A stretch of DNA of 64,000 nucleotides from Alisma plantago-aquatica (GCA_963693085.1 OY856413.1:743438556-743502555); one strand, 5' to 3'; shown: positions 35,279 to 49,657, numbered from the stretch's first letter. Notes: generated by a model from the letters alone, not told the origin. Translations and numbers: made by a program.

Positions 35279-36370
35279 TGCAGAAGAAGAAGAAGAAAAG
35301 TGAAGATGGTTGGAGAAAATGAAGAACATGCTACTAAGAGCAATGTTGCTACACCGGGTGGTGGTGCCAAAAGCTAGGAAAGGGTTGATGTTGTGCCTGA
35401 GATGCCCTAGTTTGACCCGGTAGTGGTGGCTAATCTTGCTTTTTAGTCCGTGTTTGGACAGTTCATGGCCACGATGATGCATATGGCGAACAAAATGCCC
35501 CCACCCCAAGCAAGAGGGGCAGTCCCCAATGTGAAATCTTTGGGTTCTAGGAAGACCTTTGAAAGGTTGAGGCGTGTAGGTGCGGTGAAGTATGTGGGTA
35601 TGACAGACCCGACAGATTCAGATATGTGGTTGATCGAGCTGGAGAAGGCCTTCAAGATCCTCATCATACCTGATGCAGACAAAGTGAAGTATGTTGTGTA
35701 TCTTTTGAAAGGGAGTGTTTGTCATTGGTGGGCCATTGAGGAGGAGAAAAGGCATGGTGTTTTAATCAGTTGGGAAGAGTTCCAACGGGAGTTCATAAGT
35801 CGATACTTCCTAGAGACATACATGGATGAGAAGATCACACAGTTCAAGAAGATTCGATAGAGATCTATGACGGTTAATGAGTATGAAACTAAGTTCATGG
35901 AGCTTCTAAGGTTTTATCCTCATTTGGCAGAAAGAGACAAGGAAAGGATCAAACGTTTCGAGAAGGGTTTGAGTACAAAGTTGACAACGCCAATGTCATC
36001 CCTAGAGAATAGAGAGAAATTTGCCATGTTTGTGGAGTTAGTCAAGAGGGTAGAGCAATTAGTGGTGGAGAAGCGTGAGATAAGGCCAATATAAGGCACA
36101 CACAATATCAAGGACAATCATATGGAGTCTTTAAGAAGCCTAGGCTTTCATCACTGTCGTCACAATAGAGATCGGCGAGTCAGTTGCGGTGGTTACTGAG
36201 CAGAGGAAGAGGTCATAGCTTTCCACCAGCAGGAGCCCATAGTGTTGCATCAATGTCGGTGATAGGGTCATCCATGCCATGGTATGAGAGCAAGACTTGC
36301 TTCAAGTGTGGATAGGTGGGCCATACAAAGTGGTTTTTCCCAATGAAGGATGATGAGGTGAGACAGTAAC
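35279..36370 (+). pseudogene. Gag remnant of element E (Ty3/gypsy)
   Basis: Open frames at 35450-35860 and 35867-36094 in the same element read as a plant gypsy capsid domain, with FERLRRVGAVKYVGMTDP, WLIELEKAF, VKYVVYLLKGSVCHWW, SWEEFQREFISRYF and then LRFYPHLAERDKERIKRFEKG. A zinc-knuckle remnant (CFKCG then GHTKWF) is at about 36297-36345, with a stop inside it and the last Cys lost. Several stops lie between and inside the pieces. Family role: capsid of the virus-like particle in the cytoplasm. It is inactive here. Confidence 0.87.
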
Positions 36371-36589
36371 TAAAATAGACTCAGCATGGCTTGCAGCAAC
36401 AATAGTTCAATAGTGGCAGTGGCAGAAGACATGGCAGGCATCACAATCTGGTTCTTCTGGGAAAGCCAACAGAGGAAGGGGATGGTAGCAGGCAATGAAT
36501 CGATTCTACACGATGAGTCATCCAGAAGGAGTGGTCAACCAACAAGTTGTGACAAGTCAAATGGATTTATTTCATTATAATTTGTCTTA

Positions 36590-39286
36590 TTCTTGATTTA
36601 TATCTATTTTGGTTGACCCAGGTGCAACACATTCTTTTATCACTAGAGAAGTGATTGCTAGATGTCCCTTGCCTATTAGTCATAGATCCAATAGCCTTCA
36701 TTTAGAAATCTCATCGGTTGGTTTTTCTCGAGCTACGAGAGGTGTGTCCTTCCTGTGTCCTTTATTTTTTTAGTACATAGAATTCAAGTGGATCTCATAC
36801 CACTTGACATGCATGGACTCAATGTGATCCTTACAACAGATACTTTGGAGAAGTATCATGTGGTTTTGGACTGTATTTCCAAAGTGGTGATGTTTGTCGA
36901 TGGTTGTGTGTTGCGAGTCTTCCAAGGAGATAGGAAGATTCTTTCAATGTGTTTTGTGTCAGTGATGACGATAGAATAGTCGATGTGATAGGGTTGTGGT
37001 GCATTCTTGGTGCACGTGGTGGATACCAAGGCACATAGTCCTAGCATTCAGGAGGCGCCGGTAATTTGCGAGTTTGAAGACGTGTTCCTAAATGAGTTTC
37101 TAGGTGTTCCCCCACCCCGAGAGATTGATTTTGAGATTAATCTAGTACTTGACACGCAACCTATATCACAGACACCATACATGATGGTGCCAGCTGAGAT
37201 GATAGAGTCACAGAAATAGTTGCAAGATTTGCTTAAGAAAGGTTTTATCAGATTGAGCACATATCCTTGGGGTGCTCCCATGTTGTTTGTGAAGAAGAAA
37301 GATAGATCTATGAGGTTGCGTATCGATTACATTCAGTTGAACAAAGTGACGATAAAGAACAAGTATCCTTTACTGTAGATTGATGATCTATTCAACCAGT
37401 TGTGAGGTGCCAGGGTGTTTTTGAAGATAGACCTAAGATCAGGATATCATCAGTTATGAGGTATGGTCACTACGAGTTTGTGATTATGCCATTTGGGCTA
37501 ACCAATGCACTAACAACATTCATGGACTTGATGAATATGGTCTTCAGATCGTATCTTGATCAGTTTATGGTGGTCTTTATAGATGAAATCTTGATATACT
37601 CTAGAGACAACCAACAACATGAACAACATCTGCGTTAGGCGTTGACCTTGTTGAGATGACATCAGTTGTATGCAAAGTTCAACAAGTGGGAGTTTTGGCT
37701 GAGGAAGGTGTCCTTTCTTTGACACATGATATCTTATGAGGGTGTTCATGTGGACCCCAAGAAGGTTGAATGAGTGATAGAGTGGGAGCAGCCAAAGCAC
37801 CGACAGAAGTTTGCAATTTTATAAGTTTGGAAAGATACTACAAGAGGTTCATCAAGAACTTCGATGCCATATCTTTACCCCTAACGAAGCTGATGAGGAA
37901 AGATGTGCCTTTTGTCTGGGACGAAAAGTGTTAACGCGCCTTCTAGTTTTTGAAGGAAAAGTTGACAAGTGCAATAATGCTAGTGTTGCTAGAGTAGGGA
38001 AAAGGCTATATTGTATACTGTGATGCCTTAAGGAATGGTCCGGGTTGTGTGCTAATGTAGGATAAGAATGTGATCTCTTCTATGTCGCAACAATTGAAGA
38101 AGCATGAGGAGAATCCACTCATGATCTGGAGTTAGCTGTAGTGGTTCATGCCTTGAAGATCTGAAGGCACTACCTTTATTGTGAGAAGTGGCAGATCTTC
38201 ATAGATCATTGGAACATGAAGTACATCTTTTCACAATAAGAGTTGAACATGAGGCAACATCGATGGATGGAGTTCATTAAAGACTATGATTGCACCATAG
38301 ATTACAATCCAGGGAAGGTGAAGGTGGTGGCATACACTATGAGTAGGAAATCATCATCTTCATCATCTACTGATAAGGTATACTTATGTTCCCTGGTGTG
38401 CCATAAGATAGACATGTTGGTCTCCTTACGTCAGATGAATGTGAAGATGGAGGTGTCCATGCTAGTGAGACTGTTAGAATAGTTGTAGATGAAGCCTACA
38501 TTGAGGCAACATATTAGAGATGCACTATAGGGTGATAATATGATACAAAAAATCTGATCAGAGTTTGGTAATAAGAAGCATGATGGCTTCCATGAGACAG
38601 AGGATGGGACAATATGTTACCATAGTAGAGTCATGGTTCCTGATGTTGATGATCTGAGGAAGATGGTCTAGAAAGAGGCTCACTCTTCAATGTACTCTAT
38701 GCATCCAAGTAGCACCAAGATGTACCATAATCTTAAAGATTTGTACCGGTGGCCTGGCTTGAAGCATGACGTGGTTGAGATCGTGGCAAGATGTCACGTG
38801 TTCCAACAAGTTAAAGAAAAGCATCAGAAGCATGTAGGGAATTTGCAATCGTTACCTATACCACAGTGGAAATAGGATCATGTTACAATGGACTTTGTGG
38901 TTGGTCTGCCTAGGACAAACAAAGGTCATGACTCCATATGCGTGATTGTTGACATGTTGACAAATACATCACACTTTTTGCCTATGAAGATGACATACAC
39001 AACATAGAAGCTTGCTCAAATATATGTTGATGAGATAGTGCATTTGCATGGTATCCCAGCTACCATCATATCTGACAGAGGTCCTTAGTTCACCAGTCAT
39101 TTTTGGGAGAACTTGCATACAACTATGGGTACACAGTTGAAGTTTAGTACAATGTTTCACCCACAGACAAATAGACAGTCAGAAAGGATGATCCAAATTC
39201 TAGAAGATTTGTTGAGAGCTTGTGTCCTACAGTTCTTGGGAAATTGGGATGTGTACCTCAATTTGATAGAGTTTTCCTATAATATG
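36590..39286 (+). pseudogene. Pol remnant of element E: protease, RT, RNase H, integrase
   Basis: The order protease, reverse transcriptase, RNase H, integrase is that of Ty3/gypsy. Protease: VDPGATHSFI at 36612. Reverse transcriptase: DVFLNEFLGVPPPREIDFEI near 37080, [37 protein letters not shown] and [10 protein letters not shown], where the usual second catalytic Asp reads Glu. RNase H is badly decayed at about 37800-38350. Integrase: zinc-binding part near 38690 with one Cys lost, then catalytic DFV at 38887, ISDRGP at 39068 and SERM at 39178. The protein stops being recognisable at 39286, before the C-terminal integrase domain. There are many stops and frameshifts. Confidence 0.9.
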
Positions 39287-42200
39287 GAGCTTTCTTCTCT
39301 TTTGAAGATCGTGGGCCTTAGATCTTGGTCTCTCCATAAGGCGAGTTATATAACACTTTTCCCTCATCTATTATTTGCACCATTTCCTTGCTTGCATGTT
39401 GTTGTTTACATATCGAAAATGTGATCCTAATATGCTAGATGGTGTTACCATAATGTAGAACTTAAATCTTGGGTGATATTCACATGTGATTCACTTGTAC
39501 TCCTAAACCCTAATTTCTGGTACTCGATTTTCTATGGTGACTATGAGAGAGATGGTTTTCTCTTGCTCTTGATTATGGATTTCTATCAATATGCGCATGG
39601 TTCGAGTACCTTGTAGTAGCATGAAGTTTTGGTTCTATTTTGTATGTATGAACATGGGTTTTGATATCTCCTAAAGAAGGGTCTTTCATGGTGATTTCCA
39701 TGACTCATGTTTTAGGATTTTGATGTTTATCTTGGTGTGGAGTTTTCCACCTTGATGATGATGAGTTTCCTTGATGATTTATCTATTTTTTGAACGTGGT
39801 ACTTCTATTTTGGAGGTGGTTTTGTGTTCCTTGGAGTATCTTGACTTTCTGTATTGCTACACCCCTCTTAGTGGTTTGAGGTCGCTACACATGGGTGAAG
39901 TGTAGCGGGTGCTACATGTGCTTGATGATGATCTAGTCACAATACTGCGTTGGGATGGTTGCTACACTTGTTGCTTTTGATCACAACGTCTATTTTGGTG
40001 ACAGTCACTACCCTTATTTTAAGGGATGGGTCGGGTCGCTACCTCTTTGGTTTGTTTTGGTTGCCACAAGTAGTTTTGGATGTTGCGGTTGCTACACTTA
40101 TATGTGTTGCAACCACAATACTATGTCTTAATGGCCTAGTCGACACACCTATACACATGACAACACATGGTCGCTACACCATGTTGGTCACTACACCTAT
40201 CATCCCTCTAACCACTACACTTGGTTAAGGATCTGTACATGATGATGTGAATGTGAATGTGAATGCTGAATCATACTTAATAATGCTTAACCCCAATATG
40301 TTCCAAATAAATGGGAGGTGACGAAACTAGGGTTTGGTGGTTGAGTAATGAAATGGAACCCTAATCAGCTATGTGTGTGAAACCCTAACCCTAATATCTA
40401 GGGTACACTATATTTCTTGAGCTTTCTTGGATAACTAGTATATGATTATATTTTCTCTCTCCTACATGTGTAAAACCTAACCTTGTAGGTTGAATGCATG
40501 CCATAGCTTGTGAAAGTTATGGTGGTAATCATATGATACAAGGTGATGGATATGAGCCTTAATGAGGCATGTTGAGATCATAATGATGTGATGGGTCTTA
40601 TGACCTGGCAAAGTCTTAATGCCTAGTGTGAGATGTTATCCTCCAGTGATGGGTTGAGGGCTTAATATCCCATTTTAGTGCAATTGTGAGGAGAGCCTTG
40701 TATGGCTATGTAATGATGTTGATGGCCTTGAATTGGCAGCGATATCAAGTGATGATGTGACAACTTCACATCTTTAGTGTTAGTACTATGTTGGATGATG
40801 AAACATGTATTCCCAAGGCAAACCCAGAGTGCATACTATTGATTGTGCAAAGTGCAAGTGACCACTTATCCTTGACATCTTGACCCCAAGTGTTTTGAGA
40901 ATAGCTAGGTCGGGTCTCGGTGATGAGCGTGTGATATGATGTGATAGAGGTTAACTATGGTTGTGCCTCAGTGCTTGGGTTATATACCCCGGTTTCTAGC
41001 TCTGTGATGTGTACCAAGACGAGATAGGTGTTTTACAAGACCATAGCTTCGACTATGAGCTGCTGTCTACAGGATCATAGCTTTGTCTATGAGTTTCTAT
41101 CTCTACATGACTATAGCTTTGACTAAAAGTTACTGTCTTTTGTAGTTTGACTATATGTCACTGCAATGCAAACTCAAACTGACCGAGTAGTGTAGGAGAA
41201 CCTCATCGATTTTGATTATTCCATTGATCTTGTATGGCATCGATTTCGACTTCATAGTGGTCGTGGGGTTTGGGTGGTATAACTCAAATCCTCAGGATAA
41301 TAATAAAAGATGTAATACAACCATGTAGTATATCTACTTAGAGTCAAATTCACTTCACATTTGATGACCCCTTGCCTTATCTTTTTTTTATTAATTTCTT
41401 GAATTATAATGTGGTAAGAGAAATCAATTGTTACATGTTCTTCATATTCCTTCTAAAATGTTTAAATTGTTCTACTGCTCAATGGTAACTGCCTAATTTT
41501 CTTAATCTATATTATCAATTTAATACATATAGTTTAGTTGAATCTACTCAACCTGAAAATAATATTATTATATATCCACATTAAGTCTACCTGTGCTTGT
41601 AATAGATGTTGGTGGAGAGTTATATCTCTCACTGGGAAGTTTGATCTTACCCCATGGGTTTCCACATCTTTTAGGTGGTCGTGCATGACGAGGTAGAGAT
41701 CATGCGGTTGTGGCTGAGCAGCAAGAGGAGCAGTTGTTGTCTAAAGGTTGGATGTGCTGCTAGTGTTTTGTAGTAGAGTATTGTGTAGTGCCTGTACTCT
41801 TAGGTCCTTGGGGTGTTTTATAGATGTTGTAAAGACCCAATCTTTATGATCAAATATTTATTAAATAATATCACAATCATAAACAATCTTTATTAAAATC
41901 ATGCTTGTACATCAAAGTCGTGGAAGCTTACAAATATGATTACAAGTTTAAGAAATAGAATTCATTCTATCTAGTCTTTAATGGAGGACTACCCAGTGCA
42001 TGTCACTTCAAGCTCTTCCATCTATTACCTGTCCATGAGTTCCCAGAGGGAACAAACCACACATGGACCCCATTGAAGGGAAATAAAAGGGTCAACAAAG
42101 CTGGTACTGAATCCAATCATTGAACTATGTACAAAATAGGTTTAGATGTATAATAAAAGTTAGGAAAGGACTATTTGGTGGAATAAAGGCTATCAAGTAG

Positions 42201-45200
42201 AAATTTCAATATCAATTTGAAGATGGCAATTATTTCACAAATCATCACTAAGAAAGATTCAATATTTCAAGTATGCAAAATTTATCCAAGCTATCCACAA
42301 AGTAATTCAATTTCAATTTAATAAGCTTTGGCACCTTCTTATCATATCTTTTCTAGGGCTAAGTGCCTTGTGTTCTCACACTCTAGGAGTGAACGACACT
42401 AGTGCCTTATTAGCTATTCTAGTTAACTGGGGGACCACTAATCCCTATCCACTGTACATGGTTGTGGAGTACTTGGCCCACTCAAGTGAGCCAAAGCTCT
42501 ATAGGGCCAAAGCCCGAGGGACCCAAGTCCATAGGGAGTCAAAACTCCAAATAGATCAAGTCTGGTGCCAAATATTATCAATAATATTTCATCAATTGCA
42601 AAATGAGAGTGGTGAACTTTCAAGAATAAATAAAGGTTTCAAATCTATATGGAATTCATCACAAATCAAGATATATGTGTGTCCATCAAGAGGGAAAATA
42701 GTTCAATAATGAAATAGAAGATCTAGTACCTCAATTATTCAGGGCTTCAAGGATTGTATTATCACAAGGTGGATCCAAGAGAGACTATCTACAAAGTATG
42801 ATACAATTTGGTTATCATTTGGCTTGGAATCAATTACTTATTCATTCTTTTCTATTTAGTGTTTCCTTTTTAAATTAGGGTTATATTAATAATATTTTTC
42901 TCTATGGTTATCAATATTAGATTCCCAACTAGGTTATATATATATCCAATGCTACATAGTTGTTTTATCATGTTGTCTCTATGTTAGATCTAAAATATCA
43001 TTATGTTTCTCATATATATTACAACGACATTTAGTCACTAGGATCACGCATGTCTATTTACTAGTATACTTTACTAGGGATATTTAGGGTTTAATTCCAC
43101 ATACCTCTATACATACTATTCATATGTTAGTACCTTGATCTTGATTTCTTATATGTATACAAGTAGTAATATATCTTAGGCATTACATAATTGCATATTG
43201 TTCCTTAATGATAAGATAACTAGTGGTTCCATCTATAAGAACACCCAAAATACTCCTATATAAATAACTAGGTCTCAACCATGCATATGAACATAATTAC
43301 TAATATGCAAAATGAAAGCATGAATAAGTTCCATGTATAACTAAAATGTGAGGCAGCGAGTTGGTGTGCATGTTTGCATCGAGTGGTAGGGTGCAGGAGG
43401 CATCACCAATCTTCATAGATCTACAACTCTATGATGAAGTCTGTAGGGTTGTGGTGGTGACAGGGGTTGAGGAAGATGATCTTCGGCACGCTAGATGTTG
43501 TGGATCTTGGTTGCCTAAGGGTTGACGGTGAAGGCAGTCACAAGTCACCATTACAATGCACGTTACCCTTGCGTGACTTGCAGTAGGTCTGCTGGAGTTG
43601 AGACTCTAGTCATTTCCTACAGACCTTCACAAATGAACAGTGGCAAGGAGGAGTCAGAATATGTGTAACGTCCGTCGTTGTTGCTGCTTCTTGGCGAGGG
43701 GGTAGTGATCGGGCAGCATCAGACATAGGGAGCTGCAGTTCGTCAAGATTCATGGCTGGCGAGGGAGGTCTACAACATTGGGTTTGTAACAACGAGTTGT
43801 AGACCAGAGGTTTTGGGGCATGGGAGTCTAGTGGACGAAGGAACCACGACTACAACGTGCAGCTCAGATCTAGGAGGGATTAGGGTGGGTGGCATGGTGG
43901 AGAAAGTCGTGCAGGGGTTGAGGCTGGCGAGGTATGGCAGTGCTAGTGTCGCCCACCGTGGAGCCTGCTGGGTAGTGTTAGGTTTATTGCTTGTGAGGTC
44001 ATGGTCTGTAAATCAGATGCAACTGCAGATTTGTGTGTGATCAATCATGAATGGAGTAGTAGCTATTATATAGGACATGGAAAAAGACTCTAGGGTTTGT
44101 TGTCTATTGGAGAGGAACCACTGCTAATGGCCTCAAGACGTTGTGAGGCGGTTCCAGTTGATAGTGATGAGTGAAATGACCACAACAAATGGCACTGCTA
44201 TTTAAGATCTATAGAGTTATGGTGGTGGCTGCTAGGGCTTGAAGTCATGGCTTGAAATGCGAGGAACATCAATGCGGAGGGGATCTGCATTTTTAGAAAT
44301 TGTCAAGACGGCGTTAGGTTGAGTGAAGATGCGAGGGATCACATGAAAGGAAGAGGTGTAGCGGTGTGTTACTTCTATCAAGTCAATGACTATACTTAAT
44401 ATCCTAATCACTAATTCCTTCTAATTTATATAGATTTTCAACAGAACATTCAAATGTTATGTGACTTGGACAAGGATGCAGTTCCTATTTGTGTAGATTT
44501 TAAAAACACTACCTCATCATTTATGAAAATGACACCTCCAAATTAATTACTCTCATTATCAATTTTGATATCATTTATATATATACGATTAATGTTTTTT
44601 AATTGATTCCAAATCAAGAGTGGTCAAATTGAGAGTAACTGATGGGTTCAAGATCTAATCCAGGAATTTAGGAACAATGATAACAAATTGGACTATAAGA
44701 TACCAAAGTATGATAATTGATATTTAACTTAGGGACTTCATGGAGATATTTTATAAAATGAGGACAATAGATACATTTTGACAAAAAGACTTGAATTGGA
44801 TACTAAGATTTATCAAAGACCGTGATATTGAATCAAAATAATTGATTGGGGCTTGAAATGAAATACAACATTGAAAATAAGTTCAAGTTTGGGTAAAATA
44901 GCTCAACATATATTTCGTACCCAAAATTGGGTATGTTACAGATGTTGTATATCAAGATGATGTTTTTGACTATATGCCTTGTTGTACAAATATGGCATGT
45001 ATATATGACATGTTACATATGTTGCAGGTTGTGGCCAGTGATCCAGTAAATAGTATGATGTAATAATATTTTGGCATGTCATATATATACATGTGACTTT
45101 TGTGGACTCAAATGTGATAAGCTCCAAATTTTGTACCTATGTGGAATCAATTTTAATTTCACTTATTTTTTGGTAACCTAGTTGATTAGTATTAGTTCCA

Positions 45201-45248
45201 CGCTTTGTTTTTGAGTAATCTCACTTTTGTGTGGCGATGGGTGTCACA
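39287..45248 (+). repeat. 3' LTR of element E, 5'-truncated, with a solo-LTR insertion
   Basis: It begins in mid-LTR at about the position matching 20694, fused directly to integrase sequence, and ends GGGTGTCACA at 45248. Without the 3.1-kb insertion it is about 2.8 kb. It supplies the unoccupied version of the site where element B inserted in the other LTR (around 40850). Confidence 0.8.
41828..44940 (-). mobile_element. Solo LTR, 3113 bp
   Basis: It is bounded by TGTAAAGACCC and GGGTATGTTACA and flanked by the 5-bp duplication GATGT (41823-41827 and 44941-44945). The 5' LTR of element E at 34860 shows the uninterrupted site. No internal region or second LTR is present, so it is a solo LTR left by recombination. 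The minus orientation is preferred because TGTAACATACCC then resembles the starts of the other long LTRs. Open frames such as 43813-44040 have no domain. Confidence 0.85.
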
Positions 45249-48200
45249 TCCTTCTTCAATTCCATTAAACCCTTTCCATTTCATTATACTCCAGACAACA
45301 CTACTAACATCGATAAAGACACAATCGAGAAGATCAAAATAGCTATCATGGACGAGATTAGATTCTCACAGAGCCCAAAACAAAAGAGCAAAGGAAAAGC
45401 TCCTACTAATGTCATGACATTCAGCTCACTGACGACCACACCAAAAGGACTCACAAAGAAAAATTACTTTGCCACAATAGAACTAGGTAACAACTCAGAA
45501 CTCAATGTCTTTTCTTATCTTAAAGGATTACTCATTTTCTCTGACACTTCAGACGATTGTGCTAATGACATCTCGGTTGATAGCATAAAAGACATAACTT
45601 CACAGTCAGATATTTGTACTTCCTCAAATTTGCCAAAACTCTTGGAATCACCTTTGACACAGAAGATGTTGCCCACATAGCATTAGACAACAGAGAAAGA
45701 TTCATGGGATGGCATAACCATAGATACATTCATACCATTAACGTTAGTCTGGAAAAATTACATATTAGCCATTAGTATCTCAACCAAGATTATATCATCA
45801 CCAGTAATATCATCTATCTTTTCAATGACGATATCATCTTGAAATGTTTCTGATGCATCTAGTGTTAAGAGAAGAAGACACATTAGATGTCACATATATA
45901 AACACAACATTAATATTATTACCATACAAGAAACCAAAATGATCCTGACCCCTTTCACATTGAAAACCATAGGGGGAAAACCCATCAACACATGGTTTCA
46001 ACCACCACATAAGGGCTTCAAAGGAGGTATCATCATAGGCATCCACAATAATTCTTCAACATCTCCCATACAATCTATTGTGACTTCAACATTACTTTGC
46101 AGATTTCAAACATACATGAAGACCATGACTGTGTTTTCATGGGCATCTAGAGTAAACCTAGCTCTATGAAACAACATTACATCAAAGAAATTGCACACGT
46201 TTTCTAACTCTACTCTAAAAAACCATGGATCATAGGAGGTGAATTCAACCTTATTACCCATGACTTAGACAGGAGTAACCAACATAGTCAGTTAGGGACA
46301 TTGACCAGATCTAATAGACTACTTAGAGACAGCATCATCAGGCACAATATGATCAACTTTATCCCTTCTAATGTGAACTACACCTGGAACAGAAACCATT
46401 ATTGGGCTATAATTAACCATTTCTTCTGCTCACTTAAATGGGAAAACCTCTATCCACACTCTAGTGCCTTAGTTGCACCTAGACCTATATCTGACCATTT
46501 CCCCATCATTCTAGATACCATAAACTTTCGATGGGGTCATAAACCTTTCAGAATAGAAAATTACTAGCTTCTGGACCAGTCTTGCCTACAAATCTGCTGA
46601 AAACATTGGTATCAATACCAAAAAACTTCCAAGGATCCAAGATACCACATTCATAACAACACCAAGAAGATTAGATCAACTCTTAAAAACTGACAAAAAA
46701 ATGTCAAGATCATGCACAAGTTAGTTGATCTAGAACAACAATATTTTCATGTAGATAGTGACCCTAATGCTGACCCAGTCATTATTCTAGCTATCAAAGC
46801 AGAGATGGAACACATCCACAACTACATTGACATTATCTGGAAGAAAATGGATAAGATTAAATGGGCTATAGAAGGTGACAAAAATACCAAATATTTCCAC
46901 AAATGTTGTAACAACAATGCTAGAACAAATATCATTTCTAGAGTCAGCATCAATGGGACCATTACATCAAACAAAAACATTATCACCAAGCACATTGTTA
47001 CACACTTTCAACACATCTTTGACATAGGACATGAACCGAGCTTCCTAAAATTCATCAATCGGGAACATATCATAGGCTCCCCACAAAATATCATAGCTAC
47101 CTTCACCATAGAAGAACTAAAGAAAGACTTAACACTAAGTTCTATCTTAGTATGTGGGATGATATAAAATATGACTCCATGCAGCAACTTCAAATGATTC
47201 ATATAGAAGAAAATATTCACAAACACATCAAGGTGCTAAAATATGCCAATATACCTTGATAAAAAAGTAAACCAACCTAAAAAAAATCAACAATTTAGAC
47301 TATCTGTCTCATTAATACATCATATAAAATACTATTTGAAGTCCTAAACAACCATATAAAATCACATTCGGAAAATATTATATATAAAAACAAAAACGCT
47401 TTCTGAAATATAGAAACATTCATGATGCATTCATTATGGTTAATGAAATGCTTCACCCATGATGCAAGAGTAAAACTCATATTTTGGCTTTGAAACTGGA
47501 TTTTGAAAAGCCTTTGATTGTGTCAACTGGAATTGTCTCATACATACCATGCATGGATATAGATTCCCTTCAAAATGGATCAATTGGATTCATGGTTGTA
47601 TATCAACAAACAACTTCTCTGCCATCATAAATGGGTCACCATTTGTCCACTTCCACAACACCAGCGGTCTCAGAAAAGGTGATCCATTATCACCATACCT
47701 CTTCATTATGGACACCTCACTTCTCACTAACATGATCAAATTAGGGATGACCCATGGCCTTATCCAATCACCTAATGAATGTTTTGAAAACATTATTTAA
47801 TACACGGATTCCACCATGATTCTGGTCAAACCAGAAGATAACACCATTCTCAACACTATTCACGTCATACGTATGTTCTCCTACATATTTAGACTCAAGA
47901 TTAACCTCAGAAAATCATCCATAATTGGTATTAACACATCTCCTGACACTATCCTCAGATACCAAACCCTTTTTGATGTAAACCTGAGACATTTTCAGTC
48001 ATGTACCTGGGACTAACCATCACACCTCACCTTATACAACACCATTTATGGATGTCGATCAGTGAAAAAATCAACTACAAACTTTCATCCTGGACAAACA
48101 ACTTCCTTACCTTGGTTGGTCGTATCACCCCTACTCAACAACTCCATCACCCCAATCACAACACATCACCTCAGTTGTATACCTTTACCAGCTAAAACAC

Positions 48201-49657
48201 ACAGACTGATCGACTCCCTATGAACAAAATTCATGTAGAACCACTACACCACACACTCAGAAAAACTAAGATACACTTGGTTAATTGGAAAACCATATGC
48301 ACTACAAAAATATATGGCAGGTGGGATATCATAAACTTACAATCACATGCTATCTTCCTCCTTACAAAAACTATTTCAACTCTCACCACCAACTCTATAA
48401 ATATTTGAAAATCCTTCATCATACACAAATACTATCACAACAGAAACCCATGGAGAAACATAAAGAAAAACATCTCTTCACCTCTATAGGAATTCATTAA
48501 CAAACACAAGAACATAATCATCCATATGATAAACAAACCTCCTCACGTATCCACAAACATAAACTTTTGGACGGATCCATGGTGTCATAATAAACATGAT
48601 CCAATACATGGGAACAAACTTCAACATTCCCCAAAGCCTATATTTTGTCAACATTGCGAGAGCACTACATCTCCAAACTAGTAGCAGACATTCTTTCTCA
48701 CACAAAACTTCACAACCGAGTCCATATAAGATATTATACACACTCTGGAATACAACACCAATAGGAACATCTCATGGAAATGGGGAAACCAATACATTCC
48801 TAATAAAGCATATTGTTTTCTCACATATAGAGGCCATATGATTGATCTTTCACATTTTTGAAATATCAAGTGCCCTAAAAAATATAATATATTCTTTTGG
48901 CTCATTGTACATAACAAAATACTCATTGATCACAACCTCAGTAAGAGGGGGGTTTTCAGACCAACCAGATGCTACCTATGTCAATTAAATGAGGAAATCA
49001 CAGAACATCTTTTCATCCCCGGTCCTACCACTGTACATATACTAAAACATCACTACCATACATATTCAATGGTAGACTACTTACACTCACCTTCCTAATC
49101 AGATACTTCAAACATATATAATCACAACATGAACCACACTTACTGATGATTATGATTTTATGGCATGTTTGAAACAACAGAAAATATAACAACGTAAATC
49201 ATCCTTTGACACACACCATCATAGAGATTGAGCACACATATTCTCTCTTTTTTGTTTGTAAGAGATCCATCAGCATCAACCCAGGAGCTGACAGGTGAAG
49301 ACTCTCAGATGGCCATCTTTGGTAACAACAACGACGAGGGTCGTCATTTCACACTGGAAGAGATTCTTACTGATGATTCCAATTTCTAGAGTACCACCAT
49401 GACATGCTTACTTTGTTAGATGATGTCTTATCTTTCCTCTCGATGAGGCCTATTCTTATGGGATGCCTCCCCCGAACATTATCTCCTCTATTTTTTCCAA
49501 CATTATCAACAACACCCTAATTTTTTTTGAACTGATATGGTGTGGACACTTTATAAAATACTTATGGTGATGTTATTTAGTGTTGCTTGTACTCCATATG
49601 TGTGCATATATTTTCTATTTGCAATCATTTTATATATAAATTTGGAATTTATAAAAA
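45249..49657 (+). mobile_element. L1-type LINE, decayed, without ORF1
   Basis: Pieces follow the order of an L1 ORF2. Endonuclease spans about 45890-46567 (NIITIQETKM, GGIIIGIHNNS, IGGEFNLITHDLDRS, PISDHFPIIL). The RT region spans about 46710-48200 (KWAIEGDKNTKYFHKCC, SGLRKGDPLSPYLF, and a decayed catalytic block reading YTDS instead of YADD at 47800). The zf-RVT is at about 48868-49030 (FFWLIVHNKILIDHNLSKRG, CYLC, EHLF). A short A-rich tail ends near 49657. It has many stops. On the left it meets the end of element E exactly; no target duplication is clear. Confidence 0.85.

Larger units (their letters stand above)
20157..45248 (+). mobile_element. Element E: decayed Ty3/gypsy retrotransposon hosting later insertions
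   Basis: The 5' LTR is in two pieces, about 20157-22389 and 33895-35170, split by a younger insertion. It ends GGGCGTCACA at 35170. A tRNA-iMet primer-binding site follows at 35179-35190 (TGGTATCATAGC, two changes from consensus at most). Then come gag and pol to 39286. The 3' LTR is 39287-45248, ending GGGTGTCACA. The 3' LTR lacks its first part, and integrase lacks its C-terminus, so one deletion joined them. The two LTRs align throughout, for example around tctccataaggc at 20737 and 39335. The left end is uncertain. Confidence 0.8.

Noticed and set aside
35279..39286. An endogenous pararetrovirus
   Set aside because: The order protease, RT, RNase H, integrase between LTRs with a Met-tRNA primer site is that of a gypsy retrotransposon. 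There is no movement protein or viral coat domain.
45231..45680. Independent host gene of 149 residues
   Set aside because: The frame crosses the end of the E LTR into the LINE. Downstream the same strand carries L1 endonuclease and RT remnants.
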